Positions 39,512 through 48,169 are shown, counted from the first letter of the stretch. The stretch: 57,178 nucleotides of DNA from Hymenobacter rubripertinctus (GCF_003583925.1 NZ_QYCN01000015.1:36820-93997); one strand, 5' to 3'. Notes: generated from the sequence alone by a model not told the origin. Numbers and translations are program-made.

Positions 39512-42190
39512 ATGTTTGCAAAAACAAAACGCATGGCCCCCGCTCCGCTTTTCAAGCCCGCTTACCGGTGCTGGTTGCCCTGGTTTGGGCCGCTGCTGCT
39601 GCTGAGTGGCGTGCCCCGGCTGACGGCGGCCCAGCAACCGGCCCAGTCCCCGCTAACGGCCGACACTACCCGCCGGCCGGTGCTGCTGGGCGAGGTGGTG
39701 GTGGCCGCTTCCAAGGTGGAGGAAAGCATTCTGCAGTCGCCGGTAACGGTGGAAAAGCTAAACGCCCGGGCGTTGCGACTGGCTCCGGCACCTTCGTTTT
39801 TCGATGCCCTGGCGCAGGTAAAGGGCGTGCAGGTGCTCACGCCGAGCCTGGGCTTCAAGGTGCTCAACGCCCGCAGTTTTGCCAACACCACCAACGTGCG
39901 CTTCGCCCAGCTCGTGGACGGTATCGACAACCAGGCGCCGCACATTGGCGGGCCAATTGGCAACGTGCTCGGGCCGAGCGACCTGGATATCAGGAGCGTG
40001 GAAATTGTGCCCGGTACGGCCGCCGCGCTCTACGGGCTGAATGCCATCAACGGGCTGGCCAATTTCAGCACCCGCAACCCATTTGCGAGCCCGGGGCTGA
40101 GCGTGCGCCAGCAGATGGGCATCAACCACGTGAACGATACCAACACGGGGGCGCGGCCTTACGCCGAAACCAGCCTGCGCTACGCCCGGCTGCTGGGGCC
40201 GCAGTGGGCGTTTAAGGTGAACGGCACCTACCTGCGGGGCTACGACTGGATGGCCACCGACTCGACCGACCTCAACCCTAACGGCAACGCCAGCACCGGC
40301 CTGCTGGGAGCCGACAACCCCGCCCGCGACCCGGTGAGCAGCTACGGCAACGAGTCGTCGGATCGCAGCACGCTCACGCTGGGCGGCAAGAACTACCAGG
40401 TGGCCCGCACCGGCTACCAGGAGCGCGATGTGGTGGATTATCATCTGCAGACGCTGAAGTACGACGCGGCCCTGCACTACAAACCGAACGCCCGCACCGA
40501 GCTGGCCTACACCTACCGGGGCGCCACTTTCGACAACGTGTACCAGCGTAGCAACCGCTTCCATCTGGCCGACTACCGCCTGCAGCAGCACGCGCTGCAA
40601 ATGACGACGCCCGTGGTGCAGGCGCGGGCCTATTTCACCCAGGAGAACACCGGCAAAAGCTATAACCTGCGCTCGGCGGCCGAAAACCTGGAGCGCAGCT
40701 TCAAGCCCGATAAGCAATGGAACGCCGACTATACCGCCGCCTGGAACGCCGCCCTTGGGCAGGGCCAGACGGTGGCGGCCGCCCACGCCGCCGCCCGCAA
40801 TGCGGCCGATGCGGGCCGTTTCGAGCCCGGCACGCCCGCGTTCAAGCAGCGGCTCAAAGCCCTGGCCGACATCAATAACTGGGACGAAGGGGCGGCGCTA
40901 CGGGTACGGGCCAATCTGCTGCACGCCGAAGTGCAGGCTAACGTGGGCGCGGCCCTGCGGGGTGGCAGCAGGGGCGGGGGGCTGCCGGCCTGGGCCGATG
41001 TGCTGGTGGGGGCCGACCACCGCACCTACTTCGTGCAGCCCGACGGCAATTACTTCATCAACCCCAACCCCGGCCGCGACCAGTTCAGCACCCTGGCCTA
41101 CGGCAAAACCGGCGGCTTCGTGCAGGCTGGGGCGCGGCTACTGCCGGGTGAGAAGCTGCGCCTCACGGTCACGCTGCGGGCCGACAAAAACCGCTACTTC
41201 GACCTGCGCTTCAACCCCCGGCTCACGGCCGTGTACTCGCCCACGGCCCGCCACAACTTCCGGCTCAGCTACCAGAGCGGCTACCGCTTCCCGAGTTTGT
41301 TTGAGGGGTTTTCCAACGTGAACAGCGGGCAGGTTAAGCGCATCGGGGGGCTGCGGGTGATGTCGGACGGCGTGTTTGAGAACAGCTATCTGCGTAGCTC
41401 GATTGATGCGTTTAACGCGGCCGTTACCCAGGGCGTGAACACCGGCGGACTCAGCCGCAGCCAGGCTGTGGCCGCCAACCAAAGCCTGCTTGTGCGCAAC
41501 CCCTACACCTATATCAGGCCCGAGTTCGTGCGCTCCTGGGAGATGGGCTACAAGGCGGCCCTGCTGCCCGGCGGCCGCCTGCTGGCCGATGTGGATTTCT
41601 ACGCCAATACCTACCGCGACTTCATCGCCCAGGTGGAAGCCTACGTGCCCCTGGCCGCCGCCGCCGGCCCGCCGCTGGCCCCCGATGCGCCCCTGAACAC
41701 CGTGGCCACCGCCCTCAACGCCCGCGCCACCCAGGCCCGCTACCGCCTCTGGACCAACTCGCGCAGCCGCGTATACAACTACGGCGGCTCGCTGGGCCTG
41801 CGCTACGACGTGCCCGGCGGTCTGCTGGCCAGCGCCAGCACCACCTACGCCCGCCTAGCCCGCACCGAGTCGGCCGACGGGCTGGAGGCTGGGTTCAACA
41901 CGCCGCGCTGGAGCTACAACCTGAGCCTGGGCCACGAAAACGTGTACCAACACCTGGGCTTCGGCCTCAACTACCGCTGGCAAACCAGCTACTTCTCCGA
42001 AACCTTCCTCGTCAGCGGCACCGTGCCGGCCTACGGCATGCTCGATGCTCAGCTCAGCTATCATCTGCCCACGCCCCGGCTGCGGTTTAAAATCGGGGCC
42101 AGCAACGTGAGCAACCGGTACTACATCAGCTACTTAGGCGGCCCCAGCATCGGCGGGCTGTACTACGCGCAGGTTACCTACGGGCTGTAG
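39512..42190 (+). CDS. TonB-dependent outer-membrane receptor
   Basis: The ATG at 39512 (MFAKTKRMAP) is the best start; 39533 is an alternative. The roughly 892-residue protein has a signal peptide ending near TAAQQ, a TonB-box-like stretch (LLGEVVVAASKVEESILQ) and a plug domain (about 60-190) with QLVDGIDNQAP, VEIVPGTAAALYGLNAINGLANFST. A 22-strand barrel follows, ending in the expected aromatic/hydrophobic strand (GGLYYAQVTYGL). It imports a scarce ligand using TonB energy. There is no SusD partner and no carboxypeptidase-like N-terminal domain, so a siderophore, cofactor or metal complex is more likely than a glycan; the substrate is not known. Confidence 0.93.
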   Translation: MFAKTKRMAPAPLFKPAYRCWLPWFGPLLLLSGVPRLTAAQQPAQSPLTADTTRRPVLLGEVVVAASKVEESILQSPVTVEKLNARALRLAPAPSFFDALAQVKGVQVLTPSLGFKVLNARSFANTTNVRFAQLVDGIDNQAPHIGGPIGNVLGPSDLDIRSVEIVPGTAAALYGLNAINGLANFSTRNPFASPGLSVRQQMGINHVNDTNTGARPYAETSLRYARLLGPQWAFKVNGTYLRGYDWMATDSTDLNPNGNASTGLLGADNPARDPVSSYGNESSDRSTLTLGGKNYQVARTGYQERDVVDYHLQTLKYDAALHYKPNARTELAYTYRGATFDNVYQRSNRFHLADYRLQQHALQMTTPVVQARAYFTQENTGKSYNLRSAAENLERSFKPDKQWNADYTAAWNAALGQGQTVAAAHAAARNAADAGRFEPGTPAFKQRLKALADINNWDEGAALRVRANLLHAEVQANVGAALRGGSRGGGLPAWADVLVGADHRTYFVQPDGNYFINPNPGRDQFSTLAYGKTGGFVQAGARLLPGEKLRLTVTLRADKNRYFDLRFNPRLTAVYSPTARHNFRLSYQSGYRFPSLFEGFSNVNSGQVKRIGGLRVMSDGVFENSYLRSSIDAFNAAVTQGVNTGGLSRSQAVAANQSLLVRNPYTYIRPEFVRSWEMGYKAALLPGGRLLADVDFYANTYRDFIAQVEAYVPLAAAAGPPLAPDAPLNTVATALNARATQARYRLWTNSRSRVYNYGGSLGLRYDVPGGLLASASTTYARLARTESADGLEAGFNTPRWSYNLSLGHENVYQHLGFGLNYRWQTSYFSETFLVSGTVPAYGMLDAQLSYHLPTPRLRFKIGASNVSNRYYISYLGGPSIGGLYYAQVTYGL

Positions 42191-42289
42191 AGACGCATTT
42201 TTGCGTCTCGTCGTTGAACGGGCCGCACTGAACAGCCGCCCCGAACGGGCAACATCAGCAACGACGAGATGCAAAGATGCGTCTCTACA
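42186..42289. repeat. Family-2 inverted repeat overlapping the TonB receptor stop
   Basis: Arms starting TGTAGAGACGCATTTTTGCG (42186-42216) and ending GCAAAGATGCGTCTCTACA (42259-42289) are about 31 bases and pair with few mismatches. The TAG stop of the receptor lies inside the left arm. The element resembles those at 24582-24668 and 51896-51995. Confidence 0.9.
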
Positions 42290-42373
42290 TCGTGCTGCCA
42301 GCGTATACAGTCGGGTCGAAACATTCTACTGTCGAGCCGGTCCTGTAAGTCTACCCTTTAACCCCTTCTCATC

Positions 42374-42673
42374 ATGGTAAAAGTAGGATTGTTTGTGCGC
42401 CTCGAAGCCAAGCCCGGCAAAGAGCAGGAAGTAGCCGATTTCCTCCGCGGCGGCCTCGCCCTGGTGGAGCAGGAGCCCGATACCGCCACCTGGTACGGGG
42501 TGCAGATGGGCCCTTCGACCTTCGGCATCTTCGATACGTTTGCCGATGAATCCGGCCGCAAGGCCCATCTGGGCGGCAAGGTAGCCGAGGCCCTGTTTGC
42601 TAAGGCTCCTGAGCTATTCGCTTCGGCCCCGGCCGTAGAAATGCTCGACATTCTGGCCGCTAAGGGCGCGTAA
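42374..42673 (+). CDS. ABM-domain (putative quinol) monooxygenase
   Basis: The 99-residue protein is a single antibiotic-biosynthesis-monooxygenase (ABM) ferredoxin-like domain: VGLFVRLEAKPGKEQEVADFL, then WYGVQMGPSTFGIFDTFADESGRKAHL and a C-terminal helix. The family includes YgiN-type quinol monooxygenases and many dimeric proteins without proven activity. It lies upstream of the molybdenum hydroxylase operon but with 259 bases between, so a functional link is uncertain. Confidence 0.85.
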   Translation: MVKVGLFVRLEAKPGKEQEVADFLRGGLALVEQEPDTATWYGVQMGPSTFGIFDTFADESGRKAHLGGKVAEALFAKAPELFASAPAVEMLDILAAKGA

Positions 42674-42932
42674 CTGCCGTTCCAACCTGCTTCCTGCTTT
42701 AACCCGCCCCGCGTTGCCGGGTCCTGCGAGGGACCGGTGGCGGGGGGCAGTCCTGGTTTCTGCGGGTCGTTGCGCCGGTCCTGGAAGTTGTAGCCTGGCC
42801 TACGATGACGGCCGGCAGCCGGAAACCCACTTGCGTACATAACGCGGCGGCCGTTGCTGGCGTAAGTAAAAAAGAGTCTGCCCGTTTCGGGAATGGCCTC
42901 CCTGCTCCACCACCACTTCTATTCTTTCCTTT

Positions 42933-43466
42933 ATGTCGCAACTACTTACCAGAGCCCCCGCCAGCGGCGGCCTGCCCGCGCCGGTGCCCACCGGCCCGGT
43001 GCGCCTACACATCAACGGCGAAACCCAAACCCTGCAGCTCGCGCCCTGGACCAGCCTGCTCGACGCGCTGCGCGAATACGCCCATCTCACGGGTACCAAA
43101 AAGGGCTGCGACCATGGCCAGTGTGGGGCCTGCACGGTGCTCGTGAATGGCCGCCGCATCAACAGCTGCCTCACGCTGGCCGTGATGCACGAGGACGACG
43201 ACATCACGACCATCGAGGGCCTGGGCACCCCCGACAACCTCAGCCCCCTGCAGCAGGCCTTCGTCGACCACGACGCTTTCCAGTGCGGCTACTGCACGCC
43301 CGGCCAGATTTGCTCGGCCCAGGGCCTGCTCAACGAGGGCCGCGCCCACTCCGAAGCCGAAATCAAGGAACTGATGAGCGGCAACCTCTGCCGCTGCGGC
43401 GCCTACGTGGGCATTCTCGACGCGGTGAGCGAGGTCGCAAACTCTCAAGGTGAAATGGTGAAATAG
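42933..43466 (+). CDS. Molybdenum hydroxylase [2Fe-2S] subunit (PaoA/XdhC-type)
   Basis: The 177-residue protein carries the two xanthine-oxidase-family clusters: plant-type ligands in GCDHGQCGACTVLVNG...NSC (about 50-75) and the four-helix-bundle ligands CGYCTPGQ and LCRCGAY (about 112-155). It relays electrons from the molybdenum subunit to the FAD subunit. The N terminus has no twin-arginine signal, unlike E. coli PaoA, so the complex may stay in the cytoplasm. It is the first gene of a three-gene set. Confidence 0.92.
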   Translation: MSQLLTRAPASGGLPAPVPTGPVRLHINGETQTLQLAPWTSLLDALREYAHLTGTKKGCDHGQCGACTVLVNGRRINSCLTLAVMHEDDDITTIEGLGTPDNLSPLQQAFVDHDAFQCGYCTPGQICSAQGLLNEGRAHSEAEIKELMSGNLCRCGAYVGILDAVSEVANSQGEMVK

Positions 43467-43580
43467 TAAGATGGTGAGTTGACGTTTCGGCGGCGCGGTT
43501 TGCGCTGTTGCCCTGACGTTTCAACTCCCGGTTCGCTCGCCCATCAAACTCACTATTTCACCATCTCACCACCTCACCTT
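43448..43580. repeat. Inverted repeat between the Fe-S and FAD subunit genes
   Basis: The left arm (43448-43481) contains the Fe-S subunit stop. The right arm (43547-43580) ends immediately before the FAD subunit ATG at 43581. Both are 34 bases made of GGTGA/AGATGGTGA-like units (AAGGTGAxxTGGTGA...) and pair with few mismatches. In the operon transcript the hairpin would abut the start codon. Confidence 0.85.
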
Positions 43581-44600
43581 ATGTATCCTTTCACCTACTC
43601 CCGGGCCACCGATGTGGCCGATGCGGTGCGCGACAAGGCCGGCCACGACGGCTCGGCCTACGTGGGCGGCGGCACCAACCTGATTGACCTGATGAAGATG
43701 AACGTGGAGCAGCCCGCGCATCTGGTCAACGTGGCGAAGCTGCCACTCGCCAAAATTGAAGATTTGCCCAACGGCGGCCTGCGCCTCGGGGCCACGGCCA
43801 CCAACTCCGATACGGCCTGGAACGAGCAGGTGAAGGCGCGGTATCCGTTGCTGAACCAGGCCATTCTGGCGGGCGCCTCGCCCCAGCTGCGCAACGCGGC
43901 CACCAACGGCGGCAACCTCATGCAGCGCACCCGTTGCTACTATTTCTACGATTTGGCCACGCCCTGCAACAAGCGCGAGCCCGGTTCGGGCTGCTCGGCT
44001 ATCGGGGGCTTCAACCGCATTCATGCTATTCTGGGGGCCAGTGAGGCCTGCATTGCCACCCACCCCTCGGATATGTGCGTGGCCCTGGCGGCCCTCGCGC
44101 CCACCGTGCGCGTGAGCGGCCCCCAAGGCGAGCGAAGCATTGCCTTCGAGGACTTCCACCGCCTGCCCGGCGACCATCCCGAGTTCGACAACACGCTGGC
44201 CGAAGGTGAGCTGATTACCTCGCTCGATTTGCCCGAAAAAGGCTTTGCCAAGCACTTCGCCTACCTCAAGCTCCGGGACCGGCACTCCTACGCCTTTGCC
44301 CTGGTGAGCGTGGCCGTGGGCCTGGAAATGGATGGCGACACCATTACGGATGCCCGCCTGGCCCTGGGCGGCGTGGCCCACAAACCCTGGCGCGACCATT
44401 CGGCCGAGGCGCTGCTGAAGGGACAGCATGCCACTGCCGAAACCTTTGGCCGTGTGGCTGCCCACGTGGTGGCCAACGCTGTGGGCCAAGGCTCCAATGA
44501 TTTCAAAATTGAGCTGGCCCGCCGGGCCATCGTGCGCGCCCTTAAGCAGGCCGCCGAAGGGAAGCAGGAAGCCGGCGACGTTTACCTGGGCGGTCAGTAG
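43581..44600 (+). CDS. Molybdenum hydroxylase FAD subunit with extra Cys cluster (PaoB-type)
   Basis: The ATG at 43581 (MYPFTYSRATDVADAV) is the family start and gives 339 residues. The CO-dehydrogenase-flavoprotein FAD motif YVGGGTNLIDLMK (about 33-45) and second FAD motif NAATNGGNLMQRTRC are present. The segment from about 118 to 165 contains Cys residues in RTRCYYFY, ATPCNKREPGSGCSA and SEACIATHP, matching the inserted [4Fe-4S] site known in E. coli PaoB. It passes electrons onward from the Fe-S subunit. The translation start is flush with a hairpin arm, which may limit its expression. Confidence 0.92.
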   Translation: MYPFTYSRATDVADAVRDKAGHDGSAYVGGGTNLIDLMKMNVEQPAHLVNVAKLPLAKIEDLPNGGLRLGATATNSDTAWNEQVKARYPLLNQAILAGASPQLRNAATNGGNLMQRTRCYYFYDLATPCNKREPGSGCSAIGGFNRIHAILGASEACIATHPSDMCVALAALAPTVRVSGPQGERSIAFEDFHRLPGDHPEFDNTLAEGELITSLDLPEKGFAKHFAYLKLRDRHSYAFALVSVAVGLEMDGDTITDARLALGGVAHKPWRDHSAEALLKGQHATAETFGRVAAHVVANAVGQGSNDFKIELARRAIVRALKQAAEGKQEAGDVYLGGQ

Positions 44601-44686
44601 GGGCGGAGTTCCTCTCGCTGCCGAACGAACCGTACTATTAGACTATCAATCAGCGAGCTAACCTAAGCGGATTAGAAGCTAGGGTT

Positions 44687-44814
44687 AGCTCCCCTCCTTG
44701 GAAAGGAGGGGCTGGGGGTGGTTGATGACGCCAAAGTGGTTACTAGCACTAGTTCTAACGGCTGTTCAACGTGTGTCAACCACCCCCAACCCCTCCTTTC
44801 CAAGGAGGGGAGCT
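44687..44814. repeat. Family-3 inverted repeat between FAD and molybdenum subunit genes
   Basis: Two 39-base arms (AGCTCCCCTCCTTGGAAAGG onward; 44687-44725 and 44776-44814) pair almost perfectly around about 50 bases. Each arm also holds an internal CCCCTCCTT-GGAAAGGAGGGG hairpin. It lies in the 285-base gap within the operon. A half-element related to it is at 52818-52858. Confidence 0.9.
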
Positions 44815-44885
44815 AGTTCTAATGCTAGCACTAATTTCTAGCCCTCTGCAACCTGGGTTAGCTGATAACTTAAAAACTCCAACTC

Positions 44886-47117
44886 ATGACCCAGACCAAC
44901 CATATCGGCAAAGCCCCGAACCGCGTAGACGGGCCGCTGAAAGTAGCGGGCACGGCGCACTACTCGGGCGAGTTCAACGTGCCCCACCTGGCCTACGGCT
45001 ACGTGGTGAGCAGCCCCATTGCCAAAGGCAAGGTGGTGGCCATCCACGCCGATGAGGTGCGGGCGCTGCCGGGCGTTCTGGAAGTGTTTTCGCACGAGAA
45101 CGTGCCGTATCTGGCCTGGTTCGATAAGAGCTACAAGGACCAGATTGCGCCCGGTGGCTCGCCCTTCCGGCCCCTGCATTCGCCCGACATCACCTTCAAC
45201 CAGCAGCCCGTGGCCCTGGTAGTGGCCGATACGTTCGAGCTGGCCCGCTACGCCGCCGCGCTGCTGCGCATCGACTACGAGCAGGAGGACCACGAAACCA
45301 ACCTGGAAACCAAGCGCACCGAAGGCTACGCGCCGGGCGGGGGCAAAACCGGTTTCCAGGCGCCGCCACCGCCCCGCGGCAACCCCGACAAAGCCCTGAA
45401 AAACGCCACCCATAGCATCGAGGCCGAGTACGCCCACGGGGCCCAGCACCACAACCCCATGGAGCTGTTTACCACCACCGTGGAGTGGCGCGGCGACGGC
45501 AAAATTACGGCCTACGACAAAACCCAGGGCGTGTACAACGTCAAGAACTACCTGATGGGCGTGTTCGGGCTGGGTAAGGACGAGGTGCGGGTGGTGAACC
45601 AGTTTATGGGCGGCGGCTTTGGCGCGGGGCTGCGGCCGCAGTACTCAGTGTTTATGGCTGTGCTGGCCACGCTGGAGCTGAAACGCTCGGTGCGCGTCAC
45701 GCTCACGCGCCAGCAGATGTTCAGCATTGGCCACCGGCCCAACACGCTGCAGCTGCTGAAGATGGGTACCAACCCCGACGGCACCCTGGCCTCATTGCAG
45801 CACCACGCCCTGCACGAAACCTCGCAGTTCGAGGACTACACCGAGAACATCGTCAACTGGTCGGGGATGCTGTATCAGTGCGAGAACGTGAAGCTGGGCT
45901 ACCAGCTGGCCAAGCTCGACATTTACTCGCCCCAGGATATGCGGGCACCGGGTGCCGCCTCGGGCAACGTGGGCCTGGAGGTGGCCATGGACGAAATGGC
46001 CTACGCCGCTGGCCTCGACCCGCTCGAATTCCGGCTGCGCAACTACGCCGACCGCGACCAGAACGTGGACAAGCCCTTTTCGAGCAAGAAGCTGCGCGAG
46101 TGCTATAAGCAGGCCGCCGCCAAGTTCGGCTGGGAAACCCGCACCCAGAAGCCCCGCTCGATGCGCGCCAACGGCAAGCTGCGGGGCATGGGCATGGGCG
46201 GCGGCGTCTGGGATGCCACCCAAACTAAATCGGCGGCCAAAGCCCTGATTTCGGCCGACGGGAAGCTGACGGTGCGCAGTGCCACCGGCGAAAACGGCAC
46301 CGGCACCTACACCATCATGACCCAGATTGCGGCCGAAACCCTGGGCCTGCCCCTGGAGGCCGTTACGTTTGAGCTGGGCGACACCGACCAGCCCGAAGCC
46401 CCCATCCAGGGCGGCTCCTGGACCGCCGCCTCGGTGGGCACGGCCGTGAAAAACGCCTGCGACGCGCTGGGCGAGAAAATCCTCAAGCTGGCCCAAAAGC
46501 CCGCCGACTCGCCCTTGAAGGACGCGAAGTACGACGAAGTGGAGTTCGTGAACGGCCAGCTGCGCCTGCGCCTCGACCACGACCAGGCCGTGGTGCTGCG
46601 CGACGTGCTGCAAGCCAGCGGCGAAACCCAGCTAGAAGCCGACAGCTCGGCGCTGCCCAATATGCTCAAGCAGCAGGGGTATTCCATGCACTCGCACAAC
46701 GTGGCCTTCGCCGAGGTGGAGGTAGACGAGGACCTGGGCACCATTAAGGTGACGCGGGTGGTGAGTGCCGTGGCCGCCGGCCGCATTCTCAACCAGAAAA
46801 CGGCCCGCTCGCAGGTGCTGGGCTCGGTGGTGTGGGGCCTGGGCATGGCCCTGATGGAGGAAACGGTAATGGACCATAAGTTCGGCCGCTACGTGAACCA
46901 CAACTTCGCCGAGTACCACATCCCCGTCAACGCCGACATTCCGCACATCGACGTCATTTTCGTGCACGAAGACGACGACATCGTGAACCCGCTGGGCGTG
47001 AAGGGCATCGGCGAAGTGGGCATGCTCGGCGTCACGGCCGCCATTGCCAACGCCGTCTTCCACGCCACCGGCAAGCGCGTCCGCGACCTGCCCATCATGC
47101 TCGACAAACTGCTGTAA
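44886..47117 (+). CDS. Molybdenum hydroxylase catalytic subunit (xanthine dehydrogenase family, PaoC-type)
   Basis: The 743-residue protein is a molybdopterin-binding aldehyde oxidase/xanthine dehydrogenase: MTQTNHIGKAPNRVDGPLKVAGTA opening, GGGFGAGL at the moco-binding loop (about 240), MRAPGAASGN, GENGTGTYT and the C-terminal KGIGEVGMLGV, whose Glu is the family's catalytic base. It hydroxylates an aldehyde or heterocycle with water at the Mo centre and passes electrons to the Fe-S and FAD subunits. The PaoB-type partner suggests an aldehyde oxidoreductase. Its 3' end and terminator have been copied twice downstream (47863-47969 and 48529-48668). Confidence 0.93.
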   Translation: MTQTNHIGKAPNRVDGPLKVAGTAHYSGEFNVPHLAYGYVVSSPIAKGKVVAIHADEVRALPGVLEVFSHENVPYLAWFDKSYKDQIAPGGSPFRPLHSPDITFNQQPVALVVADTFELARYAAALLRIDYEQEDHETNLETKRTEGYAPGGGKTGFQAPPPPRGNPDKALKNATHSIEAEYAHGAQHHNPMELFTTTVEWRGDGKITAYDKTQGVYNVKNYLMGVFGLGKDEVRVVNQFMGGGFGAGLRPQYSVFMAVLATLELKRSVRVTLTRQQMFSIGHRPNTLQLLKMGTNPDGTLASLQHHALHETSQFEDYTENIVNWSGMLYQCENVKLGYQLAKLDIYSPQDMRAPGAASGNVGLEVAMDEMAYAAGLDPLEFRLRNYADRDQNVDKPFSSKKLRECYKQAAAKFGWETRTQKPRSMRANGKLRGMGMGGGVWDATQTKSAAKALISADGKLTVRSATGENGTGTYTIMTQIAAETLGLPLEAVTFELGDTDQPEAPIQGGSWTAASVGTAVKNACDALGEKILKLAQKPADSPLKDAKYDEVEFVNGQLRLRLDHDQAVVLRDVLQASGETQLEADSSALPNMLKQQGYSMHSHNVAFAEVEVDEDLGTIKVTRVVSAVAAGRILNQKTARSQVLGSVVWGLGMALMEETVMDHKFGRYVNHNFAEYHIPVNADIPHIDVIFVHEDDDIVNPLGVKGIGEVGMLGVTAAIANAVFHATGKRVRDLPIMLDKLL

Positions 47118-47139
47118 CGGCTCCCGCTTCAAGCAACGC

Positions 47140-47177
47140 AAAACCGCCCCGCAGCCGAGAGGTCGCGGGGCGGTTTT
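47140..47177 (+). terminator. Terminator of the molybdenum hydroxylase operon
   Basis: AAAACCGCCCCGC and GCGGGGCGGTTTT form a long GC-rich hairpin with a T run 22 bases past the stop. Two copies recur in the island. Confidence 0.92.
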
Positions 47178-47248
47178 GTGTTACTTGAAGGTTAGCAATG
47201 TTGCAATGTGAAAAATCAGTGATTACAGGTGCAATTTTCCTGATTAAA

Positions 47249-47707
47249 TTAATCTAAAAAATTGCGTATTAATAATTTATTGATATAAATAGTTGATAAA
47301 AAACAAGCAGTTATTATAGTTGAATTAGCCAAGGCACGAATAATCCATGATTTTTTAGAGTAGTCATTGTTCAAAAATTTAGTTACCAAAACAGCCGTTC
47401 CCATTAATGAGAACCAAATTGTGAAGAATAGCGATATGCTTCCCCTAAGCATCATAGTAACAGTATCGTGTAATAGTCCGCAAAAAATAAACGTGAACAT
47501 TAGTGCAAAGGCAGCTGGAAAAGTGTTCTTGAGTGGTTTGAAAATATATTTACCTAAATAATATCCAAAAATTGGATTCCAATATCTCCAAAACACAGAG
47601 AAGTTTCTTGCGCCTAATGAGCGATATAAGTTATTTCTAAGTGATTTTGGACTGCCAATCGATACTCCATTCCTTTTCTTTATGTATTCTTTCAAGGATA
47701 TTTTCAT
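47249..47707 (-). CDS. Small AT-rich membrane protein with MBOAT-like motif
   Basis: The 152-residue protein is much more AT-rich than its neighbours. It has a basic N terminus, then FSVFWRYWNPIFGYYLGKYIFKPLK followed by three or four membrane helices with FIFCGLLHDTV. The F-W-R-x-W-N-P and S/C-G-L-L-H-D pair resembles the catalytic region of membrane-bound O-acyltransferases (MBOAT) of the wax-synthase-like type. It may be a small family member or the C-terminal part of one. Only 12 bases separate it from the broken DUF433 gene upstream on the same strand, whose promoter it may use. Likely horizontally acquired. Confidence 0.65.
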   Translation of the reverse strand: MKISLKEYIKKRNGVSIGSPKSLRNNLYRSLGARNFSVFWRYWNPIFGYYLGKYIFKPLKNTFPAAFALMFTFIFCGLLHDTVTMMLRGSISLFFTIWFSLMGTAVLVTKFLNNDYSKKSWIIRALANSTIITACFLSTIYINKLLIRNFLD

Positions 47708-47719
47708 TCATGATGTTTC

Positions 47720-47833
47720 TTAATGGTTATACAATTGGTCGAACAGCGAATCTACCGGCACCCGCGTTCCGGCAAATACCGGCTGCCCGCCCAGGATGTC
47801 GGGGTCAATGGTAATGATGGCTTTGATATCCAT
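47720..47833 (-). pseudogene. Truncated DUF433 antitoxin gene
   Basis: The minus-strand frame starts MDIKAIITIDPDILGGQPVF and continues AGTRVPVDSLFDQLYNH before a stop, 37 residues in all. The first 33 or so match the intact DUF433 antitoxin at 49055-49294, then homology ends. The homologous DNA block is 47735-47873 against 49196-49334, 139 bases with no gaps and about 90 percent identity by eye, including the region upstream of the start codon. Confidence 0.9.
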
Positions 47834-47862
47834 GAGGGGAAGATACAGATTGTTGCTTCAAT

Positions 47863-47969
47863 GCGTCCGCGACCTGCCCATTATGCTCGACAAGCTGCTG
47901 TAACTGATACCGCTGACGTAACGCAAAACCGCCCCGTGGCCGTAAGGTCGCGGGGCGGTTTGGTGTGGG
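47863..47969 (+). pseudogene. Copy B of the molybdenum hydroxylase gene tail plus terminator
   Basis: From GCGTCCGCGACCTGCCCATT the sequence codes the last residues RDLPIMLDKLL and stop as in the resident gene. It then diverges for about 15 bases and resumes at AACGCAAAACCGCCCC through the terminator hairpin (47925-47962). The T run is reduced to TTT. It shares base variants with copy C and not with the resident gene. Confidence 0.92.
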
Positions 47970-47974
47970 ACGGG

Positions 47975-48051
47975 TGTAGCGCGAAGCTCCAGCTTCGCGT
48001 ATCGTTGAACGGTTGTACGAATGGTACGGCGGTCAACCACGATACGCTACA
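47975..48051. repeat. Hairpin-rich intergenic repeat
   Basis: GTAGCGCGAAGCTCCAGC folds on itself (GCGAAGCT-CC-AGCTTCGC), and the outer GTAGCG...CGATACGCTAC arms pair around it. It contains the ATCGTTGAACGG segment seen in family-2 elements. Confidence 0.65.
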
Positions 48052-48169
48052 ACTCCAATGCGTAAACCCTCTGTGTTTTGCCCTCAAGGGCGGTGAAGGG
48101 CTGATTTAGCCTAACCTTTCCGGGCCGGCAACAGTAAACTCAAGGGTTGTTTCACTAAATCAATCTACT

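Noticed and set aside
47723..48109. Plus-strand 128-residue frame across the island
   Set aside because: It reads antisense through the broken antitoxin and then through the tail copy and terminator; every part is explained by other features.
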